This document shows, in pieces, positions 6,468 through 6,941 of a stretch of 6,941 nucleotides of DNA. Numbering within the stretch: position 1 is the first letter of the stretch; the number at the start of each line of letters is the position of its first letter. The notes beneath the pieces are model-generated. The model was given only the letters and a program-made list of their open reading frames with translations, searched no databases and was not told the origin of the DNA. The position numbers were made by a program, and so were the translations under genes. Origin of the DNA: Candidatus Pelagibacterales bacterium (GTDB lineage Bacteria > Pseudomonadota > Alphaproteobacteria > TMED109); assembly GCA_002684605.1 (NCBI GenBank), contig NYVM01000102.1, forward strand, positions 1 to 6,941, in the 5' to 3' direction.

Positions 6468-6941
6468 TTAGATTTTTATTTTATACTTTTCATCCAACGG
6501 CATAAAATCAATATCAAGATAAGCTCCATGTGCGTTATCATCTGAAACTATTTGAGGTTTGCCTTTAATAATTTCAATAGAGTTTTTGTGTATGTGACCA
6601 GCAAAGATTGCAATTAAATTAGATGAATCGAAAACTTTATTATAAAATTCAAATGTGGTTTTAGTATGGCCATTTTCGGGCCATTTAGGTCGTCTTTCTA
6701 ACTCAAAATTACGATCAGTTGATGCTCCCCAAAATGGATTCCCACAACCAAAAGAAATATTTTTGCCTGGCGCGTACATCGGAATATGAACCAACAAAAC
6801 TAAAGGCAAACCAGATTCAACTTGCTCAGAAAAAAAAGCTAATTGTTCATCGTTAATTTCATATATTGAATTATCAATAGCTAAAAATCTGATTCCTTTT
6901 ATGTCGTATGCTGCAAACAAAGGATTGTTTCCTTGGTACAA
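6468..6941 (-). CDS. Calcineurin-like metallophosphoesterase, C-terminal part (starts beyond right edge)
   Basis: The frame is open to the window edge and ends at TAA (6468-6470); 157 residues are visible, and the N-terminal half with the first metal ligands (DxH, GD, GNH motifs) is outside. What remains has VLLVHIPMYAPG (His52 of the fragment, the usual isolated metal ligand) and IFAGHIHKNSIEI (115-118 GHIH, the family's closing GHxH metal motif), preceded by the strand GIRFLAIDNSIYEINDEQLAFF typical of these phosphoesterases. It probably cleaves a phosphomono- or diester; the substrate is unknown. An insert rich in aromatic residues and glycine (about 62-92) separates the two metal motifs. 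Whether it has a signal peptide cannot be seen. It converges on tspO with only 21 bp between the stops. Confidence 0.9.
   Translation of the reverse strand: MYQGNNPLFAAYDIKGIRFLAIDNSIYEINDEQLAFFSEQVESGLPLVLLVHIPMYAPGKNISFGCGNPFWGASTDRNFELERRPKWPENGHTKTTFEFYNKVFDSSNLIAIFAGHIHKNSIEIIKGKPQIVSDDNAHGAYLDIDFMPLDEKYKIKI

Overview
The window looks like chromosome of a low-GC marine Bacteroidetes, most likely a flavobacterium. The evidence is the very AT-rich coding, A-rich sequence instead of Shine-Dalgarno sites before the starts, one perfect match to the Bacteroidetes -7 promoter element (TAnnTTTG), a signal peptide ending in the typical FSQ, and many genes that overlap by a few bases. No tRNA, rRNA, CRISPR array or insertion sequence was seen. 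The genus cannot be told from the sequence.

Left block, minus strand (1-2252): a tightly coupled run of three genes. It begins with a type I (formylglycine) sulfatase lipoprotein. Next comes a 46-residue DUF2256 zinc-finger-like protein that overlaps the sulfatase stop by one base. Last is the N-terminal 194 residues of a GH13 alpha-glucosidase whose start overlaps DUF2256 by 4 bases and which runs off the left edge. Sulfatase plus glucosidase suggests use of sulfated or alpha-linked glycans; no SusC/SusD pair is in view.

Intergenic hub (2253-2350): 98 bp holding two 18-bp palindromic sites of the form TGTWAAGYTAACTTAACA, with centres 34 bp apart. They bracket a perfect -7 box for the rightward genes and look like the operator of an autoregulated repressor.

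Regulated cassette, plus strand (2351-3616): a short MotA/TolQ/ExbB-like membrane protein, a four-helix membrane protein resembling DUF2178, a 67-residue XRE-type repressor, and a small four-cysteine protein that overlaps the repressor gene and has no ATG start. The partnership of an ExbB-like channel fragment with an XRE regulator and no ExbD/TolR is the least explained part of the window.

ABC block, plus strand (3661-5949): a LolD/MacB-type ATPase, an FtsX/MacB-type permease carrying a loop with nine histidines in 21 residues, and a secreted protein with a CFFCGFGGPES motif resembling DUF3299. From memory, this resembles an ABC/DUF3299 arrangement in Zur-controlled, zinc-starvation operons of proteobacteria, so a zinc or other metal role is inferred. 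A perfect 10-bp inverted repeat covers the ATPase start codon.

Right end: a TspO/MBR tryptophan-rich sensory protein (5982-6446), then on the minus strand the C-terminal 157 residues of a calcineurin-like metallophosphoesterase that begins outside the window. All plus-strand genes from 2351 to 6446 are separated by at most 44 bp, so they could share transcripts.
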